Source: Xanthomonas bonasiae (GTDB lineage: Bacteria; Pseudomonadota; Gammaproteobacteria; Xanthomonadales; Xanthomonadaceae). Taken from it: 64,000 bases of DNA. The stretch lies in assembly GCF_017163705.1 (NCBI RefSeq), contig NZ_JAFIWB010000001.1, positions 372,001 to 436,000 on the forward strand, written 5' to 3'. Position numbers and translations under genes: made by a program. The first letter of the stretch is position 1, and every line of letters starts with the position of its first letter. The notes under the pieces were generated by a model, which worked only from the letters and a program-made list of their open reading frames with translations, was not told the DNA's origin and did no database searches. Below are positions 17,375 through 27,036 of the stretch, one piece after another.

Positions 17375-18460
17375 GTGCCCTATTGGATCAAGCAACCCGC
17401 CGAGCTGGCCGAACGGCTGGCGCAGCGCCCGGCCAGGATCGGCCTGGATACCGAATTCGTTCGCGAACGCACCTACTGGCCGCAACTGGCGCTGGTGCAG
17501 ATGGCGGTGGCCGACGAGATCCTGCTGATCGACCCGCTGATTCCCGGCATGCCGCAGGCGCTGGCGCCATGGCTGTCGGACCCGTCCATCCTCAAGGTCA
17601 TGCACAGCGCCAGCGAAGACCTGGTCGCGTTCAAGTGCGCCTGCGGCGCGCTGCCGCGGCCCCTGTTCGACACCCAGATCGGCGCCGGCCTGGCCGGCAT
17701 CGGCGCCGGCATGGGCTACCAGAAGCTGGTGCTGGAGATCACCGGCGTGCACCTGGCCAAGGGCGAAACCCGCTCGGACTGGCTGCGCCGCCCGCTGTCG
17801 CCGGCACAGCTGGACTACGCCGCCGACGACGTGCGCCACCTGTTCGCGATCCACGACGCCTTGCAGCAGCGGCTGCAGACGCTGGACCGCAGCGCCTGGC
17901 TGCACGAGGACGGCGAGCGCCTGCTCGGCACCGTGGAGCACGACGAAGGCGAGCGCTGGCCGCACCTGGGCATGCGCTCGGCGCAGTTCATGGACCGGCC
18001 CTCGCAGCAGCGCCTGCTGCGCCTGCTGCGCTGGCGCGACGTGCAGGCGCGGCACAGCGACAAGCCGCGCAGCTGGATCCTGGACAACGAACTGGCCGCC
18101 ACCCTGGCGCGCTTCCCGCCGGCCGACCGCCAGGAGCTGCAGGCGCTGCTGGACAAGCACCCCAAGGCGCCGCGCAAGCTCGGCGACGCGCTGTGGCAGG
18201 CGCTGACCACGCCGCTGCCCGACGAGGCGGACGCGCCGCTGGCGCTGGCCTCCAGCGACGACAACAAGGCGGCCTTGAAGCGGCTGCAGGACGCGGTATC
18301 CGCCCGCAGCGCCGAACTCGGCCTGCCCGACGGCCTGCTCGCCTCGCGCAAGCACCTGGAAGCCCTGCTGGAAAGCGGCCAATGGCCGCAGCCGCTGGCC
18401 GGCTGGCGCCGGCGCGAACTGGAAGCGACGCTGCAGCCGCTGCTCGGCAACGCGGGCTGA
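17375..18460 (+). CDS. rnd: Ribonuclease D
   Basis: 361 residues from a GTG start. DEDDy exonuclease motifs are complete: GLDTEF near 24, HSASEDL near 75, and YAADDVRHL near 150. An HRDC domain follows (about 215-290), with a short divergent second helical region to the end. RNase D trims the 3' ends of tRNA precursors and other small stable RNAs. It is divergent from the SUMF1-like gene with about 100 bases between starts, and its end is followed by a perfect REP-like pair. Confidence 0.95.
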   Translation: MPYWIKQPAELAERLAQRPARIGLDTEFVRERTYWPQLALVQMAVADEILLIDPLIPGMPQALAPWLSDPSILKVMHSASEDLVAFKCACGALPRPLFDTQIGAGLAGIGAGMGYQKLVLEITGVHLAKGETRSDWLRRPLSPAQLDYAADDVRHLFAIHDALQQRLQTLDRSAWLHEDGERLLGTVEHDEGERWPHLGMRSAQFMDRPSQQRLLRLLRWRDVQARHSDKPRSWILDNELAATLARFPPADRQELQALLDKHPKAPRKLGDALWQALTTPLPDEADAPLALASSDDNKAALKRLQDAVSARSAELGLPDGLLASRKHLEALLESGQWPQPLAGWRRRELEATLQPLLGNAG

Positions 18461-18483
18461 GGGATTCGAGGGTATTTGGTATT

Positions 18484-18551
18484 TGTAGGAGCGGCTTCAG
18501 CCGCGACGGGCGTTACCGATAACGTCTGTCGCGGCTGAAGCCGCTCCTACA
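18484..18551. repeat. Perfect inverted pair of REP-like units
   Basis: Two 24-base units starting TGTAGGAGCGGC face each other: 18484-18507 and its exact reverse complement 18528-18551, separated by 20 bases. The pair can form a very stable hairpin. It lies between the convergent ends of rnd and the H-NS-type gene and could act as a bidirectional terminator or RNA-stability element. Confidence 0.92.
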
Positions 18552-18717
18552 GGGATCTGTCGCCCGCGAACAGCGGCGCAAGGGTCACAGCGACGACCAT
18601 GCCGCCGCCCGGCCCTCGGTCAATCCAGGCGCATTCCCTTCATCGAACGCTTCTCCGCCACGGTGTATCCGCGGCAAAACGCGGGCGACGCCAAGGCCGC
18701 ATAAAACCAGCGTGCAT

Positions 18718-18745
18718 AAAAAAGGCCAGGAAGCCTGGCCTTTTT
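18718..18745 (-). terminator. Rho-independent terminator of the H-NS-type gene
   Basis: The stem AGGCCAGG/CCTGGCCT with a short loop is flanked by A6 on one side and T5 on the other, so it works in both orientations. It begins eight bases past the stop codon of the minus-strand H-NS-type gene. Confidence 0.93.
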
Positions 18746-18752
18746 CGACCGA

Positions 18753-19157
18753 TCAGTATTTGACCAGCGGGAACTTCAGATCCGGATGGCGCGCCTTCCA
18801 TTCGTTGTAGGCGGCGGTCCCTTCCCATGCGGCGAACGCCTTCGGCGTGCGGCCGCGGCCGGACCAGGTCTCGCCGGTGTGCGGCAGCTGGTACTTCGGC
18901 TTGACCTCGCTGCGGCCGCCGGCGGACTTGGCGCTGGCCACCTTCGGCGCGGCGCTGGTCACGTAGGCCGCGATCTCGTTGCGCTGCTTGGCGCTGAAGA
19001 ACTCGGCGAACTGCTCGAGCAGCGACAGGATGTTGGCGTGCGCGGCGCTGGTCTCGCCTTCGCGCGCCTGCTTCTCCTGCTCTTCCAGCTTGCGAATCTC
19101 TTCGTGCAGTTTGGCCTTGGCTTCTGCGATCTGCTGCAAGTTGCGAACTTCCGTCAT
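18753..19157 (-). CDS. H-NS-family nucleoid-associated protein
   Basis: 134 residues. The N-terminal half is a charged coiled coil (LQQIAEAKAKLHEEIRKLEE and following) for oligomerisation. The C-terminal domain carries the family DNA-binding loop TWSGRGRTPKAF followed by AAWEG. H-NS-like proteins bind and silence A/T-rich, often horizontally acquired DNA. The arrangement is the beta/gamma-proteobacterial BpH3/XrvA-like type rather than the enteric H-NS. A terminator follows directly. The start is the ATG at 19157. Confidence 0.93.
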   Translation of the reverse strand: MTEVRNLQQIAEAKAKLHEEIRKLEEQEKQAREGETSAAHANILSLLEQFAEFFSAKQRNEIAAYVTSAAPKVASAKSAGGRSEVKPKYQLPHTGETWSGRGRTPKAFAAWEGTAAYNEWKARHPDLKFPLVKY

Positions 19158-19331
19158 TTTTCAAAGACCCGTGGATAAAAGATTTGGAACGGACGGAATA
19201 TTTCATCCGGAACGACGAAATCGTCTGGCGAGGATTTCGGCTCACGATTATATCGGCTCTGCCCGGCGGCTGCCCGGATACGGCGCCTCATTTCCGCGTT
19301 CGGCGGCAGCCCCAACCGCGGCCGACCGGCA

Positions 19332-19367
19332 GCGATGCGAAGGCGCCGCGCCGGCGCCTCGCATCGC
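19332..19367. repeat. Long hairpin upstream of tRNA-Ala
   Basis: Arms starting GCGATGCGAAGGCGCC and ending GGCGCCTCGCATCGC pair over 15 bases with a single bulged A and a loop of about five bases. It lies between the divergent H-NS-type gene and the tRNA promoter, just before the tRNA -35 box. Its role is unknown; it could be a terminator-like or protein-binding site. Confidence 0.75.
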
Positions 19368-19372
19368 CCCTC

Positions 19373-19402
19373 TTGGCACGCATGCCCCGGGCCAGTTAGA
19401 CT
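19373..19402 (+). promoter_or_regulatory. Sigma-70-type promoter of tRNA-Ala
   Basis: -35 TTGGCA (19373-19378, five of six consensus bases) and -10 TAGACT (19397-19402, four of six) are separated by 18 bases. Transcription would begin about six bases before the tRNA, at a very short leader. Confidence 0.65.
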
Positions 19403-19415
19403 ATGCGTCTGATGT

Positions 19416-19491
<76 letters not shown>

Positions 19492-19505
19492 CTTGTTCAG
19501 ACGAA

Positions 19506-19535
19506 AAGCCTCGGAGTCGCCTCCGGGGCTTTTTT
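19506..19535 (+). terminator. Terminator after tRNA-Ala
   Basis: A ten-pair stem AGCCTCGGAG/CTCCGGGGCT with a four-base loop is followed by T6. It lies 15 bases after the tRNA end. Confidence 0.92.
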
Positions 19536-19605
19536 GTGTCTGCGCGCTGGCGGCACGCCGTGGCCGCCTCGCGGGCCGCGCCGATGGCGGTGCGCGAAAC
19601 GCGGC

Positions 19606-19773
19606 TCAGCCGGTCTTCTGGCCGTCGCCGGACTTGGGTCCGCGCTCGTGCGCTTCGCGCAACTTCTGGTCCTCCAGTCCGGGGCGCTGCTTGGCCACCT
19701 CGTCCTGCGCGCGGTCCTGCCGACCGTCCTGGATGCCCTGCTGCGCGTCGGGCTGCTTGTCGTTGTCTGCCAT
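19606..19773 (-). CDS. Small hydrophilic protein of unknown function (55 residues)
   Basis: A 55-codon frame with ATG at 19773 and TGA at 19606-19608. The product begins MADNDKQPDAQQG and ends GPKSGDGQKTG; it is almost entirely charged or polar (many Asp, Gln, Lys, Arg) with no hydrophobic core, so it is probably disordered. The style recalls small stress-type or general hypothetical proteins annotated in Xanthomonas. I do not recognise a family. It is convergent with tRNA-Ala and lies upstream of cheW on the same strand, separated by more than 230 bases in which I see no gene. Confidence 0.6.
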   Translation of the reverse strand: MADNDKQPDAQQGIQDGRQDRAQDEVAKQRPGLEDQKLREAHERGPKSGDGQKTG

Positions 19774-20007
19774 GGTCCGGATCTCGCGATGGCGGGCGGA
19801 TGCCCTGTCGCGCAGACACTAGCGAGGCGGCCGTGATGCGCATATCACGGCAGCCGCCTGTCGATTCGGACGATGCCGCTTCTGGCCTGCGCAGCACCAG
19901 CTGCGGTGCCCGCGGCCGCAGCGCCTGCGTTGCGCAGGCACCGGGTACACGCCGCCACGCCGCGTCGCCCAGCCACCGCGCCGGTGCAGTGGCGCAGTTG
20001 CGCCGCC

Positions 20008-20526
20008 TCAGGCGGCGGCCGGCAACGCCACGTCGGCGATATCGTCCACGCGCAGCAGGCGCGCGCGATCCAGCAGGATCACCAGCCGGTCTTCCAGCTT
20101 GCCCATGCCCTGCAGCAACTCGTCGCGGATGCCGCTGCCGAACGACGGCGCCGCCTCGATCTGCTGCGCCGGGATGTCCAGCACCGCGCTGACCGCATCG
20201 ACCAGCAGGCCGAATGCCTGGATCGTGCCGCCTTCCTCGGCGGTGACGATCACGATGCAGCTGCGCCGGGTGACGCGGCTGGGCGCGCGCCCCAACCGCA
20301 GCTGCAGGTCCACCACCGGCACCACCGCGCCGCGCAGGTTGATCACGCCGCGCACGCAGGCTGGCATGGTCGGTACCGGGGTCGGCGCACGGTATTCGAT
20401 GATCTCGTGGATGCCGTCGATGTTCAGCCCGAACAGTTCCTGTTCCAGCTGGAAGGTCAGGAACTGCGACGGCGCCTCCTGCGTCTGCAGCGGCACGGCC
20501 GCGGCGTTGTCCAGATGCGTACCCAT
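20008..20526 (-). CDS. cheW: Chemotaxis coupling protein CheW
   Basis: 172 residues from ATG 20526, which follows a GAGGAG ribosome site. Two SH3-like subdomains are visible, with family motifs FLTFQLEQELFGLNI, VRGVINLRGAVVPVVDL and FGLLVDAVSAVLDI. CheW bridges chemoreceptors and the CheA kinase at the inner membrane. The gene starts ten bases after the stop of the chemoreceptor gene on the same strand, so the two are probably one unit and this CheW may serve that receptor. No cheA, cheY or cheR gene is in the window. Confidence 0.95.
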   Translation of the reverse strand: MGTHLDNAAAVPLQTQEAPSQFLTFQLEQELFGLNIDGIHEIIEYRAPTPVPTMPACVRGVINLRGAVVPVVDLQLRLGRAPSRVTRRSCIVIVTAEEGGTIQAFGLLVDAVSAVLDIPAQQIEAAPSFGSGIRDELLQGMGKLEDRLVILLDRARLLRVDDIADVALPAAA

Positions 20527-20536
20527 GGTCTGCTCC

Positions 20537-22195
20537 TCAGAAGCTGGCGAACTGGGATTCGTCCGGGCTCGCCATCGCGTAGGCCGGCTGCGGCGCGCGC
20601 GGGCGCACACGCTTGGGTTCGACGCGGCCGCTGATCGCCTTGGCGCTGGGCTTGTCGGCGACGCGCGGCGGACGCGGCGCCTCGGCGTGACCCAGGCGGA
20701 AGAACGCCATCGACTGCTGCAGGTACTCGGCCTGCGAACTCATTTCCTCGGCGGTCGCGGCCAGTTCCTCGGACGCGGTGGCGTTCTGCTGCGTGGTCTG
20801 GCTCAGCTGCACCACCGCCGAGTTGATCTGCGCCACGCCGGAGGACTGCTCCTGCGACGCCGCGGCGATCTCCTGCACCAGGTCCGAGGTCTTCTTGATG
20901 CTGGGCACGATGGTCTCCAGCAGGCGCCCGGCCTTCTCCGCCAGCTCCACGCTGGAACCGGCGACCTCGCCGATCTCCTGCGCGGCCACCTGGCTGCGTT
21001 CGGCCAGCTTGCGCACTTCCGCGGCGACGACGGCGAAGCCCTTGCCATGCTCGCCGGCACGCGCCGCTTCGATCGCCGCGTTCAGCGCCAGCAGGTTGGT
21101 CTGGTAGGCGATGTCGTCGATGATGCCGATCTTCTGCGCGATCTGCTTCATCGCCGCCACCGTGGCGACCACCGCTTCGCCGCCTTCCACCGTTTCCTTG
21201 GCGGCCTGCGCGGCCATGCCGTCGGTGATGCGCGCGTTCTCGGTGTTCTGCCCGATCGAGGCGGTCATCTGCTCCAGCGAGGCGCTGGTTTCCTCCACGC
21301 CCGCGGCCTGCTCGGTCGACGCCTGGCTCAGCGACTGCGCGGTCGCGCTGACTTCCTCCGACGCGCCGGCCAGGGTCTGCGCGCTGGCGTTGACCTCGCC
21401 GACCACCTGCTGCAGTTTCTCGACCATGCGCCGCATCGCCAGCAACAGCTGCCCGGCCTCGTCCTTGGAGCTGCTCTCGATCAGGATGCTCAGATCGCCA
21501 TCGGCCAGCGCATTAGCGACATCTACCGCCTTGCCGATCGGCTTGGTGACGCTGCGGCTGATGAAGAAGCCCAGACCGATGCCAAGCAATACGCCGCCGG
21601 CGATGATCGCGGTCAGCGTCCTGGCGCTGCTGACGTGGATGGCGTTGGTGGCAGCGCTGGCCTCGGCCGCACGGGTTTCCTTGATGGCGGCCAGTTCGCT
21701 CATCAGCGTGTCGAGTTCGTCGGAGGCGCTGCGCACCGTGGCTGACAGCGCGATAAGTTCCGGATTGGGCTGCTGCAGCGGTTGCTGCGCCGCTTTTTCG
21801 ATGAACTGGGCGCGATGCGTCAGGTACTGCTTCCATACCTCGTCGAAGCGCGCCAGCTTGGCCTTGGACTCGGGACTCTCGAACGAGGTACGCGCCTTGG
21901 CCACGTAGTCGATCACGTTCGCGGTGTATTTATCGATGCTGGCAAGATGCTTGGCGCGCTCTTCCTGGGTGGTGGCCAGTTGCAGGTTGGAACGCGCGCG
22001 GCCGGCATAGATCAGGTTGACGTTGGCTTCCTTGATGTTGGACAGGCCGAGCAGTTCGCGCTCGTACAGCACGGTGGCGTAGTCGTTGATGCGCCCGGAA
22101 TTGCGGATGCCGATCGCGCCGATGCACGCGCCGATGGCCGCCACGATCAAGAACGCGCAGGTGAGCCTGACGCCGATTTTCATATTGCCCAACAT
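20537..22195 (-). CDS. Methyl-accepting chemotaxis protein
   Basis: 552 residues from ATG 22195, preceded by a GGGGAAG site; ATG 22183 is a second option. TM1 is about residues 9-29 ([21 protein letters not shown]). A four-helix-bundle periplasmic sensor (4HB_MCP type) follows, then TM2 near 190-210 ([18 protein letters not shown]), a HAMP domain, and the cytoplasmic signalling coiled coil. The CheA/CheW-binding tip is present ([20 protein letters not shown]). The C-terminus does not end in the NWETF-type CheR tether. The ligand is unknown. A FliA-like promoter lies upstream. Confidence 0.95.
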   Translation of the reverse strand: MLGNMKIGVRLTCAFLIVAAIGACIGAIGIRNSGRINDYATVLYERELLGLSNIKEANVNLIYAGRARSNLQLATTQEERAKHLASIDKYTANVIDYVAKARTSFESPESKAKLARFDEVWKQYLTHRAQFIEKAAQQPLQQPNPELIALSATVRSASDELDTLMSELAAIKETRAAEASAATNAIHVSSARTLTAIIAGGVLLGIGLGFFISRSVTKPIGKAVDVANALADGDLSILIESSSKDEAGQLLLAMRRMVEKLQQVVGEVNASAQTLAGASEEVSATAQSLSQASTEQAAGVEETSASLEQMTASIGQNTENARITDGMAAQAAKETVEGGEAVVATVAAMKQIAQKIGIIDDIAYQTNLLALNAAIEAARAGEHGKGFAVVAAEVRKLAERSQVAAQEIGEVAGSSVELAEKAGRLLETIVPSIKKTSDLVQEIAAASQEQSSGVAQINSAVVQLSQTTQQNATASEELAATAEEMSSQAEYLQQSMAFFRLGHAEAPRPPRVADKPSAKAISGRVEPKRVRPRAPQPAYAMASPDESQFASF

Positions 22196-22668
22196 GATGT
22201 CTTCCCCGATTGTTTGATAACGACCGCGCCACGGCGACGCGTCCGGATGTCCTTCCCGTTGCACCACGTGGATCGGGAACGATCGCAACGGCACATGCGG
22301 CATGCTTTATCGGCGCGGCGCTGCGTCGCCCGTTGCTTGAAGGCTATCGGCAGACCGGAAAGTCGCCTTTAATCGGCCGCACAACTGCGGAATTCAGCAC
22401 ACACGCGCACATTTGCGCTGCTTCGATGAATACGCGCCGAGCCTTTCCGCGCAGTGTTCATGCGCCGCAGCAGGAGGCCTGGGCCAGGCTCGACACGCAT
22501 GCCGCACTTGTTCTGTGCGCCGTTTTTCGCCCGCGCACAGATGACGAACAACTGGGATGAGCACCTAAGTTATTTGTAGACAAGACGTGAAAACCGCACG
22601 ACCGCGGCGCCGCCGCGTTGTTATGTGAATGAGTTAGTGTTACGCGATACCGCGCGTATTCCGCGCAT
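22196..22668. other. 473-base intergenic region upstream of the chemoreceptor gene
   Basis: Between the stop of lhr and the start of the chemoreceptor gene. It holds the FliA-like boxes and a GC-rich hairpin CGCGGC/GCCGCG near 22600-22620 that may end lhr. The part from about 22380 to 22650 is richer in A/T than its surroundings. The short frames in it lack coding character and I accept none. Confidence 0.5.
22344..22372 (-). promoter_or_regulatory. Candidate FliA (sigma-28) promoter of the chemoreceptor gene
   Basis: On the minus strand TAAA(G) at 22371-22367 is followed, after a 16-base gap from TAAA, by GCCGATAG at 22351-22344; consensus is TAAA-N15-GCCGATAA. A perfect GCCGATAA also occurs at 22314-22307, but no good -35 lies at the right distance. 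The predicted transcript would have a leader of roughly 140 bases before ATG 22195. Chemoreceptor genes are commonly in the FliA regulon. Confidence 0.55.
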
Positions 22669-25600
22669 TCAACGCAGGCTGGCGAGCATTTCGGCGATGG
22701 CATCGCGTGTGCCGGACGTCGCCGTCTCTGTCAGCCGCTGCCGCGCCACGGCGCTGTCGGCCGCGCTCAGGTCCTGCAACGTTTCGAAACGCTCCGCTAC
22801 CCACGTCGCCACCGGCACGCCATCGCGATACAGCACCCGCGCGCCGGGCACGCGCGGCACCCGGTTGCCCGGCAGCACGCTGCCGAGCAGGTTGGCCGGA
22901 TCGGCCGCGGCCACGCACAGCCAGGCGCCATCGTGCGGCTGCCGCCGCACCTGGCGCAGCAGGCCGATCGCCTCGGGCAGCGCGAACTGCTCGCCGGACA
23001 GCCCGCTGATGAAACGCCCGCCGCGGATCTCGCCGCGCGCCTCCAGGCGCTGATAGACGCGCAGCAGCTCGCGCCACGGCGGCAGCCACGCCGCCTCGCG
23101 TTCGAGCAGGCGCCAGCAGATCACGCCGTAACGGCGCAGCAGAGTCCGCGCCAGGTGCTCGAGCGCCTCGCCCCGCGCCGCGGCGTCGTCGGCATCCGCA
23201 GCAACGCGCAGCAGCGCCCAGCGTCCCGCATCCTGGATGCCGTACAGCGGCACCCGGCGCCGGCGCCGGGCCAGCGCCGACGGTCGCTTCGATGCCGGCA
23301 CCAGCAACGCGCGCAGGCCGGCGTAACTGTCGCAGTGGATGCGGCCTGCGCCGACCAACTCGGCCAGCGCCTCTTCCAGTTCGGTGGACAGCAGCCGCGT
23401 CGCATCGGCGATCTCGTCGAAGAACGAGGCGCCGTGCGTCCCGAGGTAATCGGCGACCTTCTGCGCGCGCGAACCGAGCGTGCCCGGCTCGGCCGCCGCC
23501 GGCGCCAGGCGCGACCACTGCGCGGCGCTGCGCCGCGGCAGCAGCAGGATCGGCGTGCTGCGCAGCGAACCCGTGCCGCCCGCACCGACCGCGCCAGCCG
23601 CTGCCGGGCGCAGGCGCGTCCACAGCGTGCGTCCGGCGCTGCACAGTTCGTCCAGCCAGGCCGGGGCATAGTCGCGCACCCGCGCCGGCAGCAGGTCGCC
23701 CTCCCACAGCGCCGCCGGCGCCTCGAAGCCCTCCAGTTGCGCCAGCACGCTGGCCAGCGCCTCCGCGCCGGCGACGCGGCCTTCGCCATCCAGGTGCTGC
23801 CAGCGGAACAGGAAGCGCGCGTAGTCGCGCGGCGCCACCGGTTCGATCTCGCGGCGCAGCCGGCCCAGCGTGTAGCGGTGGATGCGCGCCAGCAGATGGC
23901 GCTCGCACCACTCGTCGTCGCCGGCCTCGGGAGTGAAGCGGCCGGGCAGGATGTAGCCGTCCTGCTGCAATGCCAGCAGCGCCGCCTGCACCTCGCGCAG
24001 CGGCATCTGCAGCGGCGCCGCCAGCGCCGCCGCGGTCACCGGACCCAGGGCCGCCAGGCGCGAGCGCAGCAGTTCGCGCAGCGCGTGGTCGCGTTGCCAG
24101 TCGTCGATCGCGTAGCCCTCCGGCACGGCGATGCGCGGCTGCGCGGCGGCCTGCGGATACAGCGGCGCGATCAGCGCCAGCGACTCGGCCGCGACCCACA
24201 ACGCGACGCCGTCGCCGCTGTTGCCCTGCAGGCGGGTGGCACGCGCGTCGGCGGCCAGCTCGGCCAGCCAGTTCGGCCAGGCCGCGTGTGCGGCGGCCTC
24301 GCTGTCGGTCAGCACGCCGAGCGCGACCAGCGCCTCGTGCATCTCGTCGTGGCTGCGCGGCTGCGGCCAGGCTTCCTCGCGCACCGCGGCGATCGCGTCC
24401 GGATCGAGCCGGCCGAGGTCGTCGGCGCTGTCCGGATCCTGGTAGCGGCGGCTGTGCACGGCCTGGGTGCGGCGCTCTTCCAGCGGCGCATCGTCGAGGA
24501 ACGCGTACGGCCGCGCGTCCATCGCCTCGGCCGCCAGCGGCGACGGCGCCGCCAGATCGCGCGCCAGCACCCGCACGCTGCCGTCCTCGATGCCGCGCAG
24601 CAGCTGCAGCCAGCCGTCGCTGTCCATCGCCTCGTGCAGGCAGTCGTGCAGGGTCTGCGCGACCAGCGGGTGTTCGGGGATCTCGCGCTCGCCGACCAGG
24701 TTCTCCGCGCAGGCGACCTGGTCCGGGAACACCGTGGCGAGCAGATCCTCGGACTTCATCCGCTGCAGCTGCGGGGCGACCTTGCGCCCGCCGGTGAAGC
24801 GCGGCAAGGCCAGCGCGTTGGTAGCGTTCCAGCGCCAGCGTACCCCGAACAGCGGCGCGTCCAGCAAGGCCTGCACCAGCACCTCCAGCGCCGACGACGC
24901 ATGCAGGTAACGTGCGACCTCTTCCAGCACGAAACTGTGCCGGGTCGACAGCGACAGCACGATCGCGTCCTCGGTGGCCGCCGCCTGCAGTTCGAAATTG
25001 AAGGTGCGGCAGAAGCGCTTGCGCAGGGCCAGGCCCCAGGCACGATTGATGCGGCTGCCATGCACGCTGTGAATCACCAACTGGGTGCCGCCGCTGTCGT
25101 CGAAGAAGCGCTCCAGCACGATGCAGCGCTGCGTGGGCAGCGCGCCCAGCGCGGTGCGGGCGCGGCCCAGATAGTCCACCAGTTGCTGCGCGGCGGCGGC
25201 GTCCAGCGCCAGCTCCTGGTGCAGCCAGGCCAACGCCTGCGCCGCACCGCCCTGCTCCAGGCACCGCTCCAGCTGCGCGCGCAGCCGCGACACCCCGGCC
25301 GACAGTTCGTCGCTGCGCCCCGGCGCCTCGCCGAGCCAGAACGGGATGTTCGGCGGCGCGCCGCGCGCGTCTTCCACCCGCACCCGCCCCGGCTCCACGC
25401 GCAGGATGCGATAGCTGGCGTTGCCGAGCTGGAACACGTCGCCGCTGAGGCTCTCCACCGCGAAGTCTTCGTTGACCGTGCCGATGGTCTCGGCCTGCGG
25501 CTCCAGCAACACGCTGTAGTCGCCGGTCTCGGGAATGGTGCCGCCGGAGGTCAGCGCCGCCATGCGCGCGCCGCGGCGCTCGCGCACGCGGCGATGCACC

Positions 25601-27036
25601 GCGTCGCGATGCAGGTAGCCGGCGCGCGGGCCGAGCCGCGTGCTGAAGCCTTCGCTCAGCATCCGCAGCACCGTGTCGAAGCGCTCGCGCGGCAGCGTCG
25701 CGTACGGCCAGGCGCCGCGCACCAGCGCGTACAGCGCGTCCTCGTCCCATTCCTGGCAGGCCACCTCGGCCACCAGTTGCTGCGCCAGCACGTCCAGCGG
25801 CGCGTCGAGGATGCGCAGCGCATCCAGTTCGCCGCGGCGCACGCAGTCGAGCAGCGCCGCGCATTCGACCAGATCGTCGCGCGACTGCGGGAACAGCCGC
25901 GCCTTCGGCGTGCCGCCGACGGCATGCCCGGAACGCCCGGCGCGCTGCAGGAAACTGGCGATCGAGCGCGGCGAGCCGAGCTGGCACACCAGGTCCACGT
26001 CGCCGATGTCCAGGCCCAGTTCCAGCGAAGCGGTGGCGACCAGCACCTGCAACTGACCGGCCTTGAGCCGCTGCTCGGCGAGCAGCCGCGCCTCGCGCGC
26101 CAGGCTGCCGTGGTGCGCCGCCACCACCTCGTTGCCGAGCAGCTCGCCCAGGTGCCGCGCGGTGCGTTCGGCCATGCGCCGGGTGTTGACGAACACCAGC
26201 GTGGTGCGATGCGCGCGCACCAGCTCGGCCAGGCGCGCGTACACCTGCTGCCACTGGTCGTTGGACATGGTCACGCTGAGCGGCGTCGGCGGCAGCTCCA
26301 GCGCCAGGTCGCGGGCGCGCGCGTAGCCGATGTCGACGATCGCGCAATCCGGTTGTCCTGCGTGCACCGCAGCGCTGCCGACCAGAAAACGCGCGACCGC
26401 ATCGATCGGCTTCTGCGTCGCCGACAGGCCGATGCGCAGCGGCGGCGTCGCGCACAACTGCTGCAGCCGCTGCAGCGACAGCGCCAGGTGGCTGCCGCGC
26501 TTGTTCGCGGCCAGCGCGTGGATCTCGTCGACGATCACCGTGCGCACGTGGCGCAGCGCGTCGCGCCCGGACACCGAACCGAGCAGCACGTACAGCGACT
26601 CGGGCGTGGTCACCAGCACGTGCGGCGGGCGCCGCCGCGCCTGCGCGCGCTCGCGCTGCGGGGTGTCGCCGGTGCGCACCGCGGTGCGGATCTCCACATC
26701 GGGCAGGCCCAGCGCGGCCAGCTCGGCGCGGATGCCGGCCAGCGGCGCCTCGAGATTGAGCTGGATATCGTTTGAAAGCGCTTTCAGCGGCGACACGTAC
26801 AGCACCTGGGTGCGATCGGCGAGTCCGCCATCGCGCAGGCCTTCACGCAGCAGCGCATCGAGCGCGGCGAGGAACGCGGTCAGGGTCTTGCCGGAGCCGG
26901 TGGGCGCCGCCACCAAGGTATGCCGACCGTCCTGGATCGCCGGCCATGCGGCCAGCTGCGCCGGCGTCGGCGCGGCAAAACAGCGCTCGAACCAGCGGGC
27001 GACGGCAGGATGGAAGCGTGCTTGCACGAGCGACAT
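22669..27036 (-). CDS. lhr: Lhr-type large superfamily 2 ATP-dependent helicase
   Basis: 1455 residues from ATG 27036, after a GGAG site. RecA-like domain 1 shows motif I ATGSGKT near 50, DEIH near 170 and SATQ near 210; domain 2 shows VFVNTRRMAERTARHLG and the GRSGHAVGG motif. A winged-helix and the long C-terminal region of the Lhr family make up the rest. Full-length bacterial Lhr is about 1500 residues, so this is the long form and not the short ligase-associated type. Lhr translocates on single-stranded DNA and unwinds RNA:DNA hybrids; a role in DNA repair is likely. It is a stand-alone gene, with no nuclease or ligase gene beside it. Confidence 0.94.
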   Translation of the reverse strand: MSLVQARFHPAVARWFERCFAAPTPAQLAAWPAIQDGRHTLVAAPTGSGKTLTAFLAALDALLREGLRDGGLADRTQVLYVSPLKALSNDIQLNLEAPLAGIRAELAALGLPDVEIRTAVRTGDTPQRERAQARRRPPHVLVTTPESLYVLLGSVSGRDALRHVRTVIVDEIHALAANKRGSHLALSLQRLQQLCATPPLRIGLSATQKPIDAVARFLVGSAAVHAGQPDCAIVDIGYARARDLALELPPTPLSVTMSNDQWQQVYARLAELVRAHRTTLVFVNTRRMAERTARHLGELLGNEVVAAHHGSLAREARLLAEQRLKAGQLQVLVATASLELGLDIGDVDLVCQLGSPRSIASFLQRAGRSGHAVGGTPKARLFPQSRDDLVECAALLDCVRRGELDALRILDAPLDVLAQQLVAEVACQEWDEDALYALVRGAWPYATLPRERFDTVLRMLSEGFSTRLGPRAGYLHRDAVHRRVRERRGARMAALTSGGTIPETGDYSVLLEPQAETIGTVNEDFAVESLSGDVFQLGNASYRILRVEPGRVRVEDARGAPPNIPFWLGEAPGRSDELSAGVSRLRAQLERCLEQGGAAQALAWLHQELALDAAAAQQLVDYLGRARTALGALPTQRCIVLERFFDDSGGTQLVIHSVHGSRINRAWGLALRKRFCRTFNFELQAAATEDAIVLSLSTRHSFVLEEVARYLHASSALEVLVQALLDAPLFGVRWRWNATNALALPRFTGGRKVAPQLQRMKSEDLLATVFPDQVACAENLVGEREIPEHPLVAQTLHDCLHEAMDSDGWLQLLRGIEDGSVRVLARDLAAPSPLAAEAMDARPYAFLDDAPLEERRTQAVHSRRYQDPDSADDLGRLDPDAIAAVREEAWPQPRSHDEMHEALVALGVLTDSEAAAHAAWPNWLAELAADARATRLQGNSGDGVALWVAAESLALIAPLYPQAAAQPRIAVPEGYAIDDWQRDHALRELLRSRLAALGPVTAAALAAPLQMPLREVQAALLALQQDGYILPGRFTPEAGDDEWCERHLLARIHRYTLGRLRREIEPVAPRDYARFLFRWQHLDGEGRVAGAEALASVLAQLEGFEAPAALWEGDLLPARVRDYAPAWLDELCSAGRTLWTRLRPAAAGAVGAGGTGSLRSTPILLLPRRSAAQWSRLAPAAAEPGTLGSRAQKVADYLGTHGASFFDEIADATRLLSTELEEALAELVGAGRIHCDSYAGLRALLVPASKRPSALARRRRRVPLYGIQDAGRWALLRVAADADDAAARGEALEHLARTLLRRYGVICWRLLEREAAWLPPWRELLRVYQRLEARGEIRGGRFISGLSGEQFALPEAIGLLRQVRRQPHDGAWLCVAAADPANLLGSVLPGNRVPRVPGARVLYRDGVPVATWVAERFETLQDLSAADSAVARQRLTETATSGTRDAIAEMLASLR

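Noticed and set aside
22210-22560. A 116-codon frame upstream of the chemoreceptor gene
   Set aside because: It has no ribosome site and no family resemblance, and overlaps the predicted promoter region on the other strand.
22933-26775. A 1280-codon open frame on the plus strand opposite lhr
   Set aside because: It lies wholly antisense to a helicase gene with all motifs intact; its translation is Arg/Ala/Gln-rich, as expected of a shadow frame in high-GC DNA.
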